From contig VSOD01000038.1 in assembly GCA_009774655.1 (NCBI GenBank), positions 1-16,418 of the forward strand: a stretch of 16,418 bases of DNA, given 5' to 3'. The notes under the pieces are model-generated. The model ran no database searches and had not been told where the DNA came from. It saw only the letters and a program-made list of their open reading frames with translations. Shown in pieces: positions 1-6,627 of the stretch. The translations under genes were made by a program, and so were the position numbers. Numbering within the stretch: position 1 is the first letter of the stretch; every line of letters begins with the position of its first letter. The DNA comes from Lachnospiraceae bacterium. GTDB lineage: Bacteria; Bacillota_A; Clostridia; Lachnospirales; Lachnospiraceae.

Positions 1-1602
1 GTTGGTGTAGATCGTATCACGGTAGTAGGCGCCGAAGTCAACGGAACGGATATGGTTTAAGGCTGCCTCCACACTGGCTACGGATACGAGCGAGGTATCC
101 AGGTCTTTTAAGATATTGTGCTCTGAAAAGACGGGACAGAAGCTGCTGATCCGCCCGAAGGTGATCTTGTTGATGGACGGGAAGACGCTCTGCAGTTCGA
201 AGAGCACCATCTTCTCGTTGTCGGTGAGCATGGCCGTCTCTTCGGCCGCGGTGATCTTGCCGCTTGTTTTCAATTCGTGCACATAGGCCGGATAATCTGC
301 GTCGAATTCGTTTCGGCAGGGTGATTTTTTGCCTTTATAGATTGCCAGCAGCCAGTCGTAGATCGTGTAGAGGCCATTCTCCGGGTCTGTGGGCAGGTAG
401 TCTATGATGGAACTAAGGTAAGAAGCATTCTTGGGGCCGGCCAGCTGTTCATCCACATAACCGAAATTAAAGAACATTCTTACGACCTTCGGGATCTTGT
501 CGTCGTGAAGGCTGCGCACGAAGGCTTTCTCATATACGTCATAGAATAATTTGGTGATCTTCTGCCGCAGCTTTCTGGCGGAATCGTCGGAGCTGTTCTT
601 GTCAGTCATCTTGCGATACTGGTCTATGGCGCCGCGGAATGCCTCGGCCGTCTCGTCGTCTACCTGAGAGTAGGAGAGGATGGTGCCCAGAGAGTCCATG
701 ATATCGGCGGCGCTGCCTGCTCCGGCTTCGGCCGCATCTCCGGCGTGCATGGTCAAAGCATTTAAGCGGTCATGATATTCGGCGATACGTCTATCGTACA
801 TATCACGGTCTATCGCGGAATGCCCTTCCAACTCTGTCATAATGGTAGAGATTGCACTGCTCAGTGTCTCGGAATCTTCCCCTTCGGTGCCGGTTCTGTA
901 AAGCAGGCTGGCATAGAGATCAAACAGATCAAGCCGGTTCTCGTTCATCAGGAGATTGGAGAGGTCTGTCTTGTAGTCGTACAGGACGCGGCAGACGGAG
1001 ACCACGTGATAGAGATCCTGACTTGCTTTTGCCAGAAGGCCGAACATGAAAGCCGGACTTTTCTTGCGGACGGCGGCGTTCTTGACAAGAGCCAGGAACT
1101 GGCCGTAGAAGCCGCTCAGCCATTCGCCCGGTTCCTCTTCCAGCGACAGTTCCGGGAGCGTATCAAGATCCGGAAGCGCTCTGGGAGAGATGCCGTGCTT
1201 TGTGCAGAAAGAGGCGTATTGTGTGTAGCTGTCCGTCAGATAGTGATAGAAGTTATCGCAGTCCTTACGGGCCAGTTTATACTGATCCAGGATTGCTTTG
1301 AGCTGTCTGTACAGGGAGGTGACGATCCGGTCTGCCATCTCCGGATTGGAACCCATCAATTCAGCCAGCTGTACTTTGGTACAGGGATAGGGAGCGAGCG
1401 CGGTCGCTTCCTCCGTCTGATAAGTAATATAGTAAGAACCGATATGCATCTCGCAGATGCCGATGACATCTCCTTTGGTCAGGCGAAATTCTCCGCCAGG
1501 ATAAGTGGCGATGACAGACCCTTTTGCGATCAGATGTATGGCAGCGACCGGCTGGTCGCTTTGAAACAATTTTTCCCCGGCAGGGAATTCTTTTACAGCC
1601 AT
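1..1602 (-). CDS. Cyclic-nucleotide-binding-domain protein, large helical C-terminal region (3' end outside window)
   Basis: An open frame of 534 codons runs without a stop to the left edge, so the C-terminus is missing. The ATG is preceded by AAAGGA seven bases upstream. Residues about 1-110 look like a cNMP-binding/cupin beta-roll: an EFPAGEKLF opening, IHLIAKGSV, glycine-spaced turns and a GDVIG turn. The phosphate-binding cassette is not conserved: the Arg expected in cAMP binders is not evident, so the ligand may differ or be absent. The remaining 420 residues appear mostly helical, hydrophilic and rich in Asp, Glu, Lys and Tyr, with no transmembrane segment. No helix-turn-helix is seen, so this is not an ordinary Crp/Fnr regulator. 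It may be a cytoplasmic sensory or scaffold protein, but the function is not recognised. It is transcribed divergently from the DUF6508 gene. Confidence 0.8.
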   Translation of the reverse strand, partial: MAVKEFPAGEKLFQSDQPVAAIHLIAKGSVIATYPGGEFRLTKGDVIGICEMHIGSYYITYQTEEATALAPYPCTKVQLAELMGSNPEMADRIVTSLYRQLKAILDQYKLARKDCDNFYHYLTDSYTQYASFCTKHGISPRALPDLDTLPELSLEEEPGEWLSGFYGQFLALVKNAAVRKKSPAFMFGLLAKASQDLYHVVSVCRVLYDYKTDLSNLLMNENRLDLFDLYASLLYRTGTEGEDSETLSSAISTIMTELEGHSAIDRDMYDRRIAEYHDRLNALTMHAGDAAEAGAGSAADIMDSLGTILSYSQVDDETAEAFRGAIDQYRKMTDKNSSDDSARKLRQKITKLFYDVYEKAFVRSLHDDKIPKVVRMFFNFGYVDEQLAGPKNASYLSSIIDYLPTDPENGLYTIYDWLLAIYKGKKSPCRNEFDADYPAYVHELKTSGKITAAEETAMLTDNEKMVLFELQSVFPSINKITFGRISSFCPVFSEHNILKDLDTSLVSVASVEAALNHIRSVDFGAYYRDTIYTN

Positions 1603-1681
1603 GGCGTATTCCTTTATCTGCAGATAGAGCAGAGTTCCCTTCTTTTAAAATATGAGTACAGCATTTTTGCCGTTCCTCTCC

Positions 1682-1710
1682 AGTATACAGCGAATGCGGG
1701 ATAAAAACAA
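1682..1710 (-). promoter_or_regulatory. Sigma-A-type promoter for the cNMP-domain gene
   Basis: Reading the minus strand, TTGTTT (1710-1705) and TATACT (1687-1682) are separated by exactly 17 bases. The predicted start of transcription lies about 70 bases before the ATG at 1602. Confidence 0.55.
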
Positions 1711-1770
1711 GAAAGAAACGGTTTCCTTTTTGGCAAAGTGCACAAGAACTTTCAAGGTATTTTGTGCTGT

Positions 1771-1795
1771 ACTTTCCGGGAAAGTGTGCTAGAAT
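1771..1795 (+). promoter_or_regulatory. Extended -10 promoter with overlapping palindrome
   Basis: TGCTAGAAT at 1787-1795 is an extended -10 element on the plus strand for the DUF6508 gene; the -35 is weak. Directly upstream, ACTTTCCGGGAAAGT (1771-1785) is a perfect 7+1+7 inverted repeat in the spacer region, suitable as a repressor site. A related pair, AAAGT (1735-1739) and ACTTT (1748-1752), lies 20-30 bases further upstream. The rest of the 345-base divergent gap holds the minus-strand promoter and a roughly 145-base leader. Confidence 0.4.
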
Positions 1796-1874
1796 TATAT
1801 GACAGGTATGTCGATTATAAGGACTGTGCGTTTCCGCGGGAAAAGTGTCGAAGCCGGTTTTTGCCGGTCCTGCA

Positions 1875-1890
1875 GTCTGCCGGGGCAGAC
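1875..1890 (+). other. Leader hairpin upstream of the DUF6508 gene
   Basis: GTCTGCC-GG-GGCAGAC is a perfect 7-bp stem in the predicted 5' leader. No T-run follows, so it is not an intrinsic terminator. It may affect leader folding or be incidental. Confidence 0.3.
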
Positions 1891-1947
1891 GAATGAGCAG
1901 GATGGAAGGGCGGCCGGCGGCGGTCAAGGATGAGAGGGGCAGTGGGT

Positions 1948-2412
1948 ATGGATAAAGAAGATATTGAATACAGGCGGCAGGTCGTGAATACATATAAGCC
2001 GGACGTGGAGAAGCTGATCCGGTATCTTCCGTGGCTGGAGGAGAAGTCTGGAAGCAATGTACAGGAGACTTTTGAGGGTTCCGGGATCAAAGGCAGTTCG
2101 ATCACGTTTCCGGTGTATGACGGAACGCTGATGAATTTTATCAGGGAAGTGCAGCGGACGGGACTCGTAGACCGGAATTATCCGTATATCTATTCGAGGC
2201 ACAGGATCAGGACGGTGAAGGATGAGCTGGCCGCTATCGAGCGGTCCGGGATCAGGGAGATGGACGTCCTGAAAGGAATCCTTTCAAAGTATGTATTAGG
2301 CGGCATGACGAAAGGCAAAATGTGGACCGAAGCGGTTTATAACAGGATCTTCCTGAATGTGGTGCGGAAGATGAAAGAGAATCTGGAATTTTGGGATAAG
2401 CCGATGCGGTGA
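1948..2412 (+). CDS. DUF6508-family protein
   Basis: A protein of 154 residues with no signal peptide or membrane segment, so probably cytosolic. The ATG at 1948 was chosen over the one at 1930 because AGAGGGG lies eight bases upstream of it; the upstream ATG has no good ribosome binding site. From memory of the family, the pattern matches DUF6508: a central FPVYDGTLMNFIREV block, a G-L-V-D-x-N-Y-P-Y motif near the middle, and a C-terminal KYVLGGM...W-x-E-A-V...I-F-L segment ending in a helix. The biochemical role of the family is unknown. It is the first plus-strand gene after a divergent promoter. The TetR gene follows after 173 bases with no terminator between, so the two could be co-transcribed. 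Confidence 0.65.
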   Translation: MDKEDIEYRRQVVNTYKPDVEKLIRYLPWLEEKSGSNVQETFEGSGIKGSSITFPVYDGTLMNFIREVQRTGLVDRNYPYIYSRHRIRTVKDELAAIERSGIREMDVLKGILSKYVLGGMTKGKMWTEAVYNRIFLNVVRKMKENLEFWDKPMR

Positions 2413-2585
2413 GTGCATGGTGCGGGTAAGCAGGCGCTTATGGCGGATGCCGGAGCCGGTGAACGGATGTGGCACAGAGGCATCATGCAGCAGGTGGTGA
2501 TGGAGTGCAGCATGGAGGTATCTTGCAGCAGCCAGTGATCGGATGCAGTACAGAGGAATATGGTTAGAGAAGGAAATACAGGCAA

Positions 2586-3164
2586 ATGGGAGAAAAATCA
2601 GCGCAGAAGAAGAAATACATACTGGATACGGCGAGGAAAGTCTTCGTGGAGAAGGGCTATAAGAGTGTGACCATGAAGGATATCGTGGAGGCCTGCGGGA
2701 TCAGCCGCGGCGGGCTGTATCTGTATTTCGACAGCACGGAGCAGATCCTGTTGGAGATCCTGCAGATGGAGGCAGAGGAGACAGACGATATTTTTTCGGA
2801 AAATATTACGGAGGGGGACACGGCAGCGGATATTCTGACGCTTTTTCTGAAAGAGCAGAAGAAGGAGCTGCTGCAGAAGAATACCTTGACGACGGCTGTA
2901 TATGAATACTTTTTCGCAAATAAGACAACAGATAAGAACAATATGCTCAGGAAACAGTTCGACGCAGGGGTGAGAGTTCTGGAGAAGCTGATCGAGACCG
3001 GCATCGCCAGCGGGGAATTCTACTGCGAGAACCCGAAAGGAGCGGCCAGCAATATCATGTATGTGCTGGAAGGGATGAAGATCAATGCGCAGACCTTCGG
3101 CATAACGGAGAAGAAAGTGGACGAGCAGCTTCTTTATATTATGGAAGGTCTGATCATCGACTGA
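2586..3164 (+). CDS. TetR/AcrR-family transcriptional regulator
   Basis: A 192-residue protein, the normal length for TetR regulators. Residues about 9-55 form the N-terminal DNA-binding domain: ILDTARKVFVEKGY, then TMKDIVEACGISRGGLYLYF with the typical G-x-x-Y-x-Y-F end of the recognition helix. The rest is the helical ligand-binding and dimerisation domain, which is not conserved enough to suggest a ligand. AAGGA lies 11 bases before the ATG. A 14-bp palindrome (TGACCGGCCGGTCA) overlaps the stop codon, and an intrinsic terminator follows about 65 bases later. No efflux pump or enzyme gene is adjacent to name as its target; the upstream DUF6508 gene is the only co-directional neighbour. Confidence 0.9.
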   Translation: MGEKSAQKKKYILDTARKVFVEKGYKSVTMKDIVEACGISRGGLYLYFDSTEQILLEILQMEAEETDDIFSENITEGDTAADILTLFLKEQKKELLQKNTLTTAVYEYFFANKTTDKNNMLRKQFDAGVRVLEKLIETGIASGEFYCENPKGAASNIMYVLEGMKINAQTFGITEKKVDEQLLYIMEGLIID

Positions 3165-3228
3165 CCGGCCGGTCATAGCCCGGCATGGCAGAAGGTTCGG
3201 GAAGAAACGGCGATTTGTGAGAGATCTC

Positions 3229-3267
3229 ACGGCAGACATGCCAGGTGGTGTGCCTGCCGTTTTTGTT
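3229..3267 (+). terminator. Intrinsic terminator after the TetR gene
   Basis: ACGGCAG (3229-3235) pairs with CTGCCGT (3254-3260) around an 18-base loop, followed by a T-rich run (TTTTTGTT). Confidence 0.7.
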
Positions 3268-3307
3268 GAAAAATTTTCTCAATTTGTTTTTTTTGTAGAA
3301 AGTTGAA

Positions 3308-3335
3308 GACGCTGCGTCCTGTGTTCCGTTATAAT
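3308..3335 (+). promoter_or_regulatory. Promoter of the sigma-factor operon
   Basis: A perfect TATAAT lies at 3330-3335. No good TTGACA is present at 16-18 bases; TTGAAG at 3303 is 21 bases away. A small palindrome, GACGC-T-GCGTC (3308-3318), covers the -35 position, so an activator or repressor may act here. Confidence 0.4.
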
Positions 3336-3426
3336 AGACAGAAGCTGCTCAGACGGGCAGTGAAGCCATCGCAGAACAGCCGGAAAATACCTTGTAAGGC
3401 AGAAGATCATGCGGGGCCGGATCATA

Positions 3427-3449
3427 AAGGAAGGGAGGCAGATCATATT
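3427..3449 (+). promoter_or_regulatory. Strong Shine-Dalgarno followed by ATT start
   Basis: AAGGAAGGGAGG (3427-3438) is the strongest ribosome binding site in the region. Eight bases later comes ATT (3447-3449), in frame with the sigma factor. No ATG, GTG or TTG in that frame is at a usable distance. A 22-codon reading frame starting ATG at 3409 and ending TGA at 3477 overlaps the site in another frame and could be a leader peptide. Confidence 0.5.
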
Positions 3450-3968
3450 AATCGGGAAGAACAATTATCAGCGCTGATTGATTCCTACCAACATCTTGTT
3501 TTTTCGATATGCTATAAAATGACAGCAGATTATTTTGCCTCCGAGGATCTGACGCAGGAAACTTTTTTGTCGGCATACAGGCACTTGAAGGATTTCGATG
3601 GACAGCATGAGAAAGCATGGTTGTGCAGGATCGCCACCAACAAATGTCTGGACTATGTGCAGAGTGCGGGAAGAAGAAGCATCCCTACCGAGGATACGGG
3701 CATAGAGGAGAATCTGGGAAGGGGACAGACCTTTGAGAATGCGCCGGAGCGTGCGTATCTGGAGACGGAAGTGAGGGAGACGCTGCTTGCCAGGTGCAGG
3801 TCATTGAAACCGCCCTATGACGAGATCGCCAAGGCGTACTATTATGACGAACTGGATGTGAACGAGATCGCAGCGGGAAGAGGCATGAAGGTTAAGACGG
3901 TACAGACGCAGGTATACCGGGCAAGGGCAATGCTGCGCAGGTTGTATGGAAAGGAGAAGGGCGCATGA
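3447..3968 (+). CDS. RNA polymerase sigma factor, ECF-type (sigma-70 family)
   Basis: About 173 residues if started at the ATT at 3447, the usual ECF length. Region 2 is clear: LIDSYQHLVFSICYKMT, then SEDLTQETFLSAYRHL and KAWLCRIATNKCLDY. A short linker is followed by region 4, with YDEIAKAYYYDELDVNEIA and KVKTVQTQVYRARAMLRR as the recognition helix-turn-helix. The frame is open back to TTG at 3303 and GTG at 3360. The TTG precedes the TATAAT promoter element, neither codon has a ribosome binding site, and the intervening residues do not look like sigma factor. The stop overlaps the next ATG by four bases (ATGA), so it is translationally coupled to the probable anti-sigma gene. It probably directs transcription of an envelope-stress regulon, perhaps including its own operon. 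Confidence 0.88.
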   Translation: MNREEQLSALIDSYQHLVFSICYKMTADYFASEDLTQETFLSAYRHLKDFDGQHEKAWLCRIATNKCLDYVQSAGRRSIPTEDTGIEENLGRGQTFENAPERAYLETEVRETLLARCRSLKPPYDEIAKAYYYDELDVNEIAAGRGMKVKTVQTQVYRARAMLRRLYGKEKGA

Positions 3969-4456
3969 TCTATCAAATAGAAGATGAAAAGAAAAAAATA
4001 AGACATCGAAGCAGTGACGACTTCTCCGGCGGTCTGTCCGAGGAAGAACTGCTGAAACTGATCGAGGAGGTCGAAACCGGAGAAATGATCCACGCGCCGG
4101 TTCACCTTAAAAGCAATGTGCTGACGCAGATCAGGAAAGAGCGGGACGGGAACAGAAAAAGGCAGCTATTTGTCTATCGTGCCAAAGTACTGATCGCGAT
4201 GGCTGCGGCATTGATGGTACTGATATTGATGCCGGCGGGCAGAATGGAAGATGTCGGGCAGATGTTTGTGCCAAAACAGGGGAATGCAGTGTCCATGGAG
4301 CAGGCTGCACTGGAACGACGCAGACATATAGACGACAAATGGGAAGCGTACAGAGAAGAGCGTGCAAGCGGTGGTATACGCGGGATGATCGATGACATTG
4401 GCGTAAGAATCTCACAGTTTGGAGAGAATCTGTCCCGGGATCAGGACAGGGAATAG
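3965..4456 (+). CDS. Probable single-pass membrane anti-sigma factor
   Basis: A 163-residue protein starting within the sigma-factor stop codon, with AAAGGAGAAGGG just upstream. Residues 1-73 are charged and would be cytoplasmic, with an acidic helix SEEELLKLIEEVE. One hydrophobic segment (about 74-90, VLIAMAAALMVLILM) anchors it, followed by an extracellular Arg/Glu-rich tail with a helix MEQAALERRRHIDDKWEAYREE. No HxxxCxxC zinc motif is present, so it is not a ZAS anti-sigma factor. The role is inferred from position and topology, not from a recognised domain. If correct, it would hold the sigma factor at the membrane until an envelope signal releases it. Confidence 0.65.
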   Translation: MIYQIEDEKKKIRHRSSDDFSGGLSEEELLKLIEEVETGEMIHAPVHLKSNVLTQIRKERDGNRKRQLFVYRAKVLIAMAAALMVLILMPAGRMEDVGQMFVPKQGNAVSMEQAALERRRHIDDKWEAYREERASGGIRGMIDDIGVRISQFGENLSRDQDRE

Positions 4457-4474
4457 AAAGCGAGGAAGAAAATA

Positions 4475-5434
4475 ATGCAGAGAAAGAAAAGCAGATTTTT
4501 AGTATTTATATTATCTTTTATACCCGGAGCGGGGGAAATGTATATGGGATTTATGCAGATTGGGCTGAGCCTGATGCTGGGATTCATGATTCTGACAGCG
4601 ATCGTCGGCCTGACGAATCTGGGGGCGTTGGCGATCTTTCCGTTCGCCCTGTATGCTTACAGCTTCTTTCATGCCAACAATCTGGCGACTTTGGATGACA
4701 GGTCTTTTCATATGATCAGGGATGAATTCCTGTTCGGATTTGGCAATATCGGTCATCGGCAGTGGAGGCTGGAGGGCAGGAACAGGACGATAGCGGCGGC
4801 TATTCTCATTATTCTCGGCATTATGATGCTGTGGCAGGTTTGCTTCAATATTCTCTGTGATATTTTTGGCTGGGATAATGTGTTCCTCAGTAAGATCTAC
4901 TATTTCGTGCGTGATGAGCTGCCCAGAGCGGTAGTCGGTATTGCGGTGATCTGGGTTGGTCTTGCACTGATCCGCGGTAAGAAGATACGGATCGAGGAAG
5001 AGGATTTCGCAACAGAAGACAGGACGGAGAGAGACAGACAGCAGCCGGGGCAGGATGTCTGGCCGGGGAGAGAAGGACAGCAGTCGGGGCAGGATGTCTG
5101 GCCAGGGAGAGACGGACAGCAGCCGGTACAAAATGGCTGGCCGGGAAGAGAAGGACAGCAGCCGGTACAAAATGGCTGGGCAGGACAGTGTGGACAGCCA
5201 TCGGCAGACGGCAGGCAGACAGGATGCGGACAGCCGCCTGTGATGAGCGGGCAGATGACGGTTCGTGATGCACAGCACGCTGCAGACGGCCGGATCATAT
5301 ATGGAGAGGGGCCTGTGGCAGACGGTCGGATCATATACGGAGAAGGGCCTGTTGCGGATGGAAACAATCTTCATGGGGACAGACCGGCGACAGAAGAAGG
5401 ATATGCGTCGCAGACATCGGAAAACAGAAATTAG
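4475..5434 (+). CDS. TM2-like multi-pass membrane protein with repetitive Q/G/W-rich tail
   Basis: A 319-residue protein with AGGAAG eight bases before the ATG. Residues 8-66 resemble a TM2 domain: a FIPGAGEMYMGF turn between hydrophobic stretches. Two further membrane segments follow (about 107-128 and 149-166). From about residue 170 the protein is hydrophilic and low in complexity. It has four 13-residue repeats of the pattern G-Q-Q-P-x-Q-x-x-W-P-G-R-x, a linker, then three 12-residue repeats of the type A-D-G-R-I-I-Y-G-E-G-P-V. With four membrane segments the tail would be on the same side as the N-terminus, probably cytoplasmic. It is the third gene of the sigma-factor operon. Function is unknown; a structural or signalling role at the membrane is an inference. 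Confidence 0.75.
   Translation: MQRKKSRFLVFILSFIPGAGEMYMGFMQIGLSLMLGFMILTAIVGLTNLGALAIFPFALYAYSFFHANNLATLDDRSFHMIRDEFLFGFGNIGHRQWRLEGRNRTIAAAILIILGIMMLWQVCFNILCDIFGWDNVFLSKIYYFVRDELPRAVVGIAVIWVGLALIRGKKIRIEEEDFATEDRTERDRQQPGQDVWPGREGQQSGQDVWPGRDGQQPVQNGWPGREGQQPVQNGWAGQCGQPSADGRQTGCGQPPVMSGQMTVRDAQHAADGRIIYGEGPVADGRIIYGEGPVADGNNLHGDRPATEEGYASQTSENRN
5036..5191 (+). repeat. Four in-frame 39-bp tandem repeats
   Basis: Units at 5036, 5075, 5114 and 5153 each encode 13 residues with invariant Q-Q, Q, W and G positions. Units 1-2 share a Q-D-V-W core and units 3-4 share Q-N-G-W, so the array looks like successive duplications. The 39-bp length keeps the frame. Confidence 0.85.
5282..5389 (+). repeat. 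Three in-frame 36-bp tandem repeats
   Basis: Units at 5282 and 5318 encode identical 12-residue peptides starting ADGRIIYGEG. The third (5354) has diverged to ADGNNLHGDRPA. The period differs from the 39-bp array upstream. Confidence 0.8.
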
Positions 5435-5455
5435 GAAAACCGGCAGGAGGTAAGT

Positions 5456-5779
5456 ATGGAACAGGAAGGTAAGAGTTGTCAGGTTAGAAGAGTCGGGTCA
5501 GTGACGTTCGGAATTACATTGATCTGTTATGGTATTTTATTTCTGGTAAGGATCTTTGTACCGACGCTTCACTATCATGTTATTTTTCAGTGCTGGCCGG
5601 TGGTGTTCATCCTGCTGGGGATAGAGATACTGGTAGAGAACCGCAGGGGCAGGGACCAGACGCAGAAATTCATCTATGATTTTGCAGCCATATTTATGAT
5701 GGCGGGGATGCTGTTCTTCGCAATGATCATGGCAGTAGTCGATTATGCCGTGCAGTATGGCAGTGTCATCTACTGGTAA
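5456..5779 (+). CDS. Small membrane protein with LiaI/LiaF-like transmembrane region
   Basis: 107 residues, with a strong ribosome binding site (GGAGG) seven bases before the ATG. Three hydrophobic segments lie at about 17-35, 43-60 and 76-98. The first two, with the short loop between them and the pattern W-P-V-V-F-I-L-L-G-I-E-I-L, resemble the LiaI-LiaF-like transmembrane region (DUF5668). LiaI and LiaF belong to envelope-stress responses to lipid-II-binding agents in Bacilli. It is the last gene of the sigma-factor operon, 21 bases after the preceding stop, which supports an envelope-stress role for the whole operon. No clear terminator follows before the inverted-repeat element. Confidence 0.7.
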   Translation: MEQEGKSCQVRRVGSVTFGITLICYGILFLVRIFVPTLHYHVIFQCWPVVFILLGIEILVENRRGRDQTQKFIYDFAAIFMMAGMLFFAMIMAVVDYAVQYGSVIYW

Positions 5780-5818
5780 GCGTTTATCCCGGAGGATGCA
5801 GGGGCGTCTGCAGCTTTA

Positions 5819-5921
5819 TATAGTTAACGACATTAGAAATTTCGTTTTCGGCCTTGCAGGAGCTACCGTATATGGCTCCTGCAAGAGCCGGAAACAGAAA
5901 TTTGTTATGTCGTTTACTATA
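5819..5921. mobile_element. MITE-like imperfect inverted repeat
   Basis: Arms 5821-5863 and 5875-5919 pair over about 45 bases with a few mismatches around an 11-base loop. The outer ends read TATAGTTAACGACAT and, on the other strand, TATAGTAAACGACAT. TA dinucleotides flank both ends, as left by Tc1/mariner (IS630)-type insertion. There is no coding capacity. The right end supplies the stop codon of the minus-strand DUF5721 gene (TAG TAA). There is no T-run, so it is not a simple terminator. Confidence 0.55.
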
Positions 5922-6420
5922 ATTCCTCGCAGGAGATTTCTCTCCTGGCAAGGAACTGTCGGACCGCCTGATCCCACAGGGTGTCGGGGGTCTTATCCAT
6001 GAGAAAGGTGTTGTAGGACGTACCCGTGACCAGTGTAAGGCCGGTTCCGTCGTAGCGGATATTCAGCACAAAGGCCTTGACCTGCTGGGGTGTTATGCCG
6101 GTATCCCCCTTTTTGAGGACAGAAGCCACGTATTCCGGGATCAGATGCAGTACAAACTGAAAGGCAGCAGGTGTGCGGCGTCCTTTGATCAGATCGAAAC
6201 AGACAGGCCGTATGGTCTTCCATTTCGTGAAATCATAAGGGCGCATTTCTTTGTCTTCCCATTCTTCGCTCGTGTAGAAATCTCTGTTCTGATGTCCGTC
6301 TATATGAAAAGTGTTATAGGTGCTGATCGTAGCCTCTTCCAACAGGAAACTGTCAAAATCTTCCCCGCCCAGCAGCTTTCCCATAAATTGTTTTACATTC
6401 GTTATTTTAAGTGCGATCAT
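5917..6420 (-). CDS. DUF5721-family protein
   Basis: A 167-residue soluble protein, recognised from memory as DUF5721 by its N-terminus (MIALKITNVKQFMGKLL, then FDSFLLEEA and a TFHIDGH block). Later features are WKTIRPVCFDLIKG, a P-x-A/F-QFVLHL helix and a beta-rich C-terminal half (AFVLNIRYDG...LVTGTSYNTF). No signal peptide, membrane segment or catalytic motif is evident. The biochemical function is unknown, though the family is common in Lachnospiraceae. GAGG lies seven bases upstream of the ATG. The gene ends inside the flanking inverted repeat in tandem TAG TAA stops, so the last few residues may have been altered by that insertion. It stands alone on its strand. Confidence 0.75.
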   Translation of the reverse strand: MIALKITNVKQFMGKLLGGEDFDSFLLEEATISTYNTFHIDGHQNRDFYTSEEWEDKEMRPYDFTKWKTIRPVCFDLIKGRRTPAAFQFVLHLIPEYVASVLKKGDTGITPQQVKAFVLNIRYDGTGLTLVTGTSYNTFLMDKTPDTLWDQAVRQFLARREISCEEL

Positions 6421-6486
6421 AATTTACCTCGCTGTCGTGTTATCAGTTGTTTGCAGAGTTGTATGACTTCATGTCTTTTTCATCTT

Positions 6487-6495
6487 AGTATAGCA
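6487..6495 (-). promoter_or_regulatory. Extended -10 element for the DUF5721 gene
   Basis: On the minus strand TGCTATACT (6495-6487) is an extended -10 with TG one base before TATACT. No good -35 is seen 17 bases upstream. The start of transcription would be about 60 bases before the ATG. Confidence 0.45.
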
Positions 6496-6555
6496 CAGTT
6501 ATACAAAAGAGGAAAACATTTCCGCAGGCAGCAGTATAACATATGGAAAATCAAC

Positions 6556-6584
6556 TTGACTTTTCATATTGTGAGTGGTATATT
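6556..6584 (+). promoter_or_regulatory. Sigma-A-type promoter for the DUF3796/XRE pair
   Basis: TTGACT (6556-6561), a 17-base spacer and TATATT (6579-6584) make the cleanest promoter in the window, about 40 bases before the ATG at 6628. Confidence 0.7.
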
Positions 6585-6627
6585 TATAACATAAAGAGCG
6601 AAATACACCACATACAAGGAGGTTTTT

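Noticed and set aside
772..1704. Long plus-strand open frame of 310 codons
   Set aside because: It lies antisense to the cNMP-domain gene, lacks a ribosome binding site, and its translation is low in normal protein features. The minus-strand frame has domain structure, promoter and ribosome binding site.
3162..3175. TGACCGGCCGGTCA palindrome at the TetR stop codon
   Set aside because: A perfect 14-bp palindrome, but it lies at the gene's end, not in a promoter, and has no T-run. Not supported as an operator or terminator.
2598..3239. Minus-strand open frame opposite the TetR gene
   Set aside because: It is a shadow of the TetR coding sequence; the translation is Leu/His/Arg-rich with no domain, while the plus strand encodes a clear TetR protein.
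4511..5374. Long minus-strand frames opposite the repeat-bearing membrane protein
   Set aside because: They mirror the tandem repeats, are Pro/Ser/Cys-rich, and lack ribosome binding sites. The plus-strand frame is part of a tight operon.
6145..6594. 149-codon plus-strand frame over the DUF5721 gene and its promoter
   Set aside because: It is antisense to DUF5721, has no ribosome binding site, and ends in the promoter of the DUF3796 gene.
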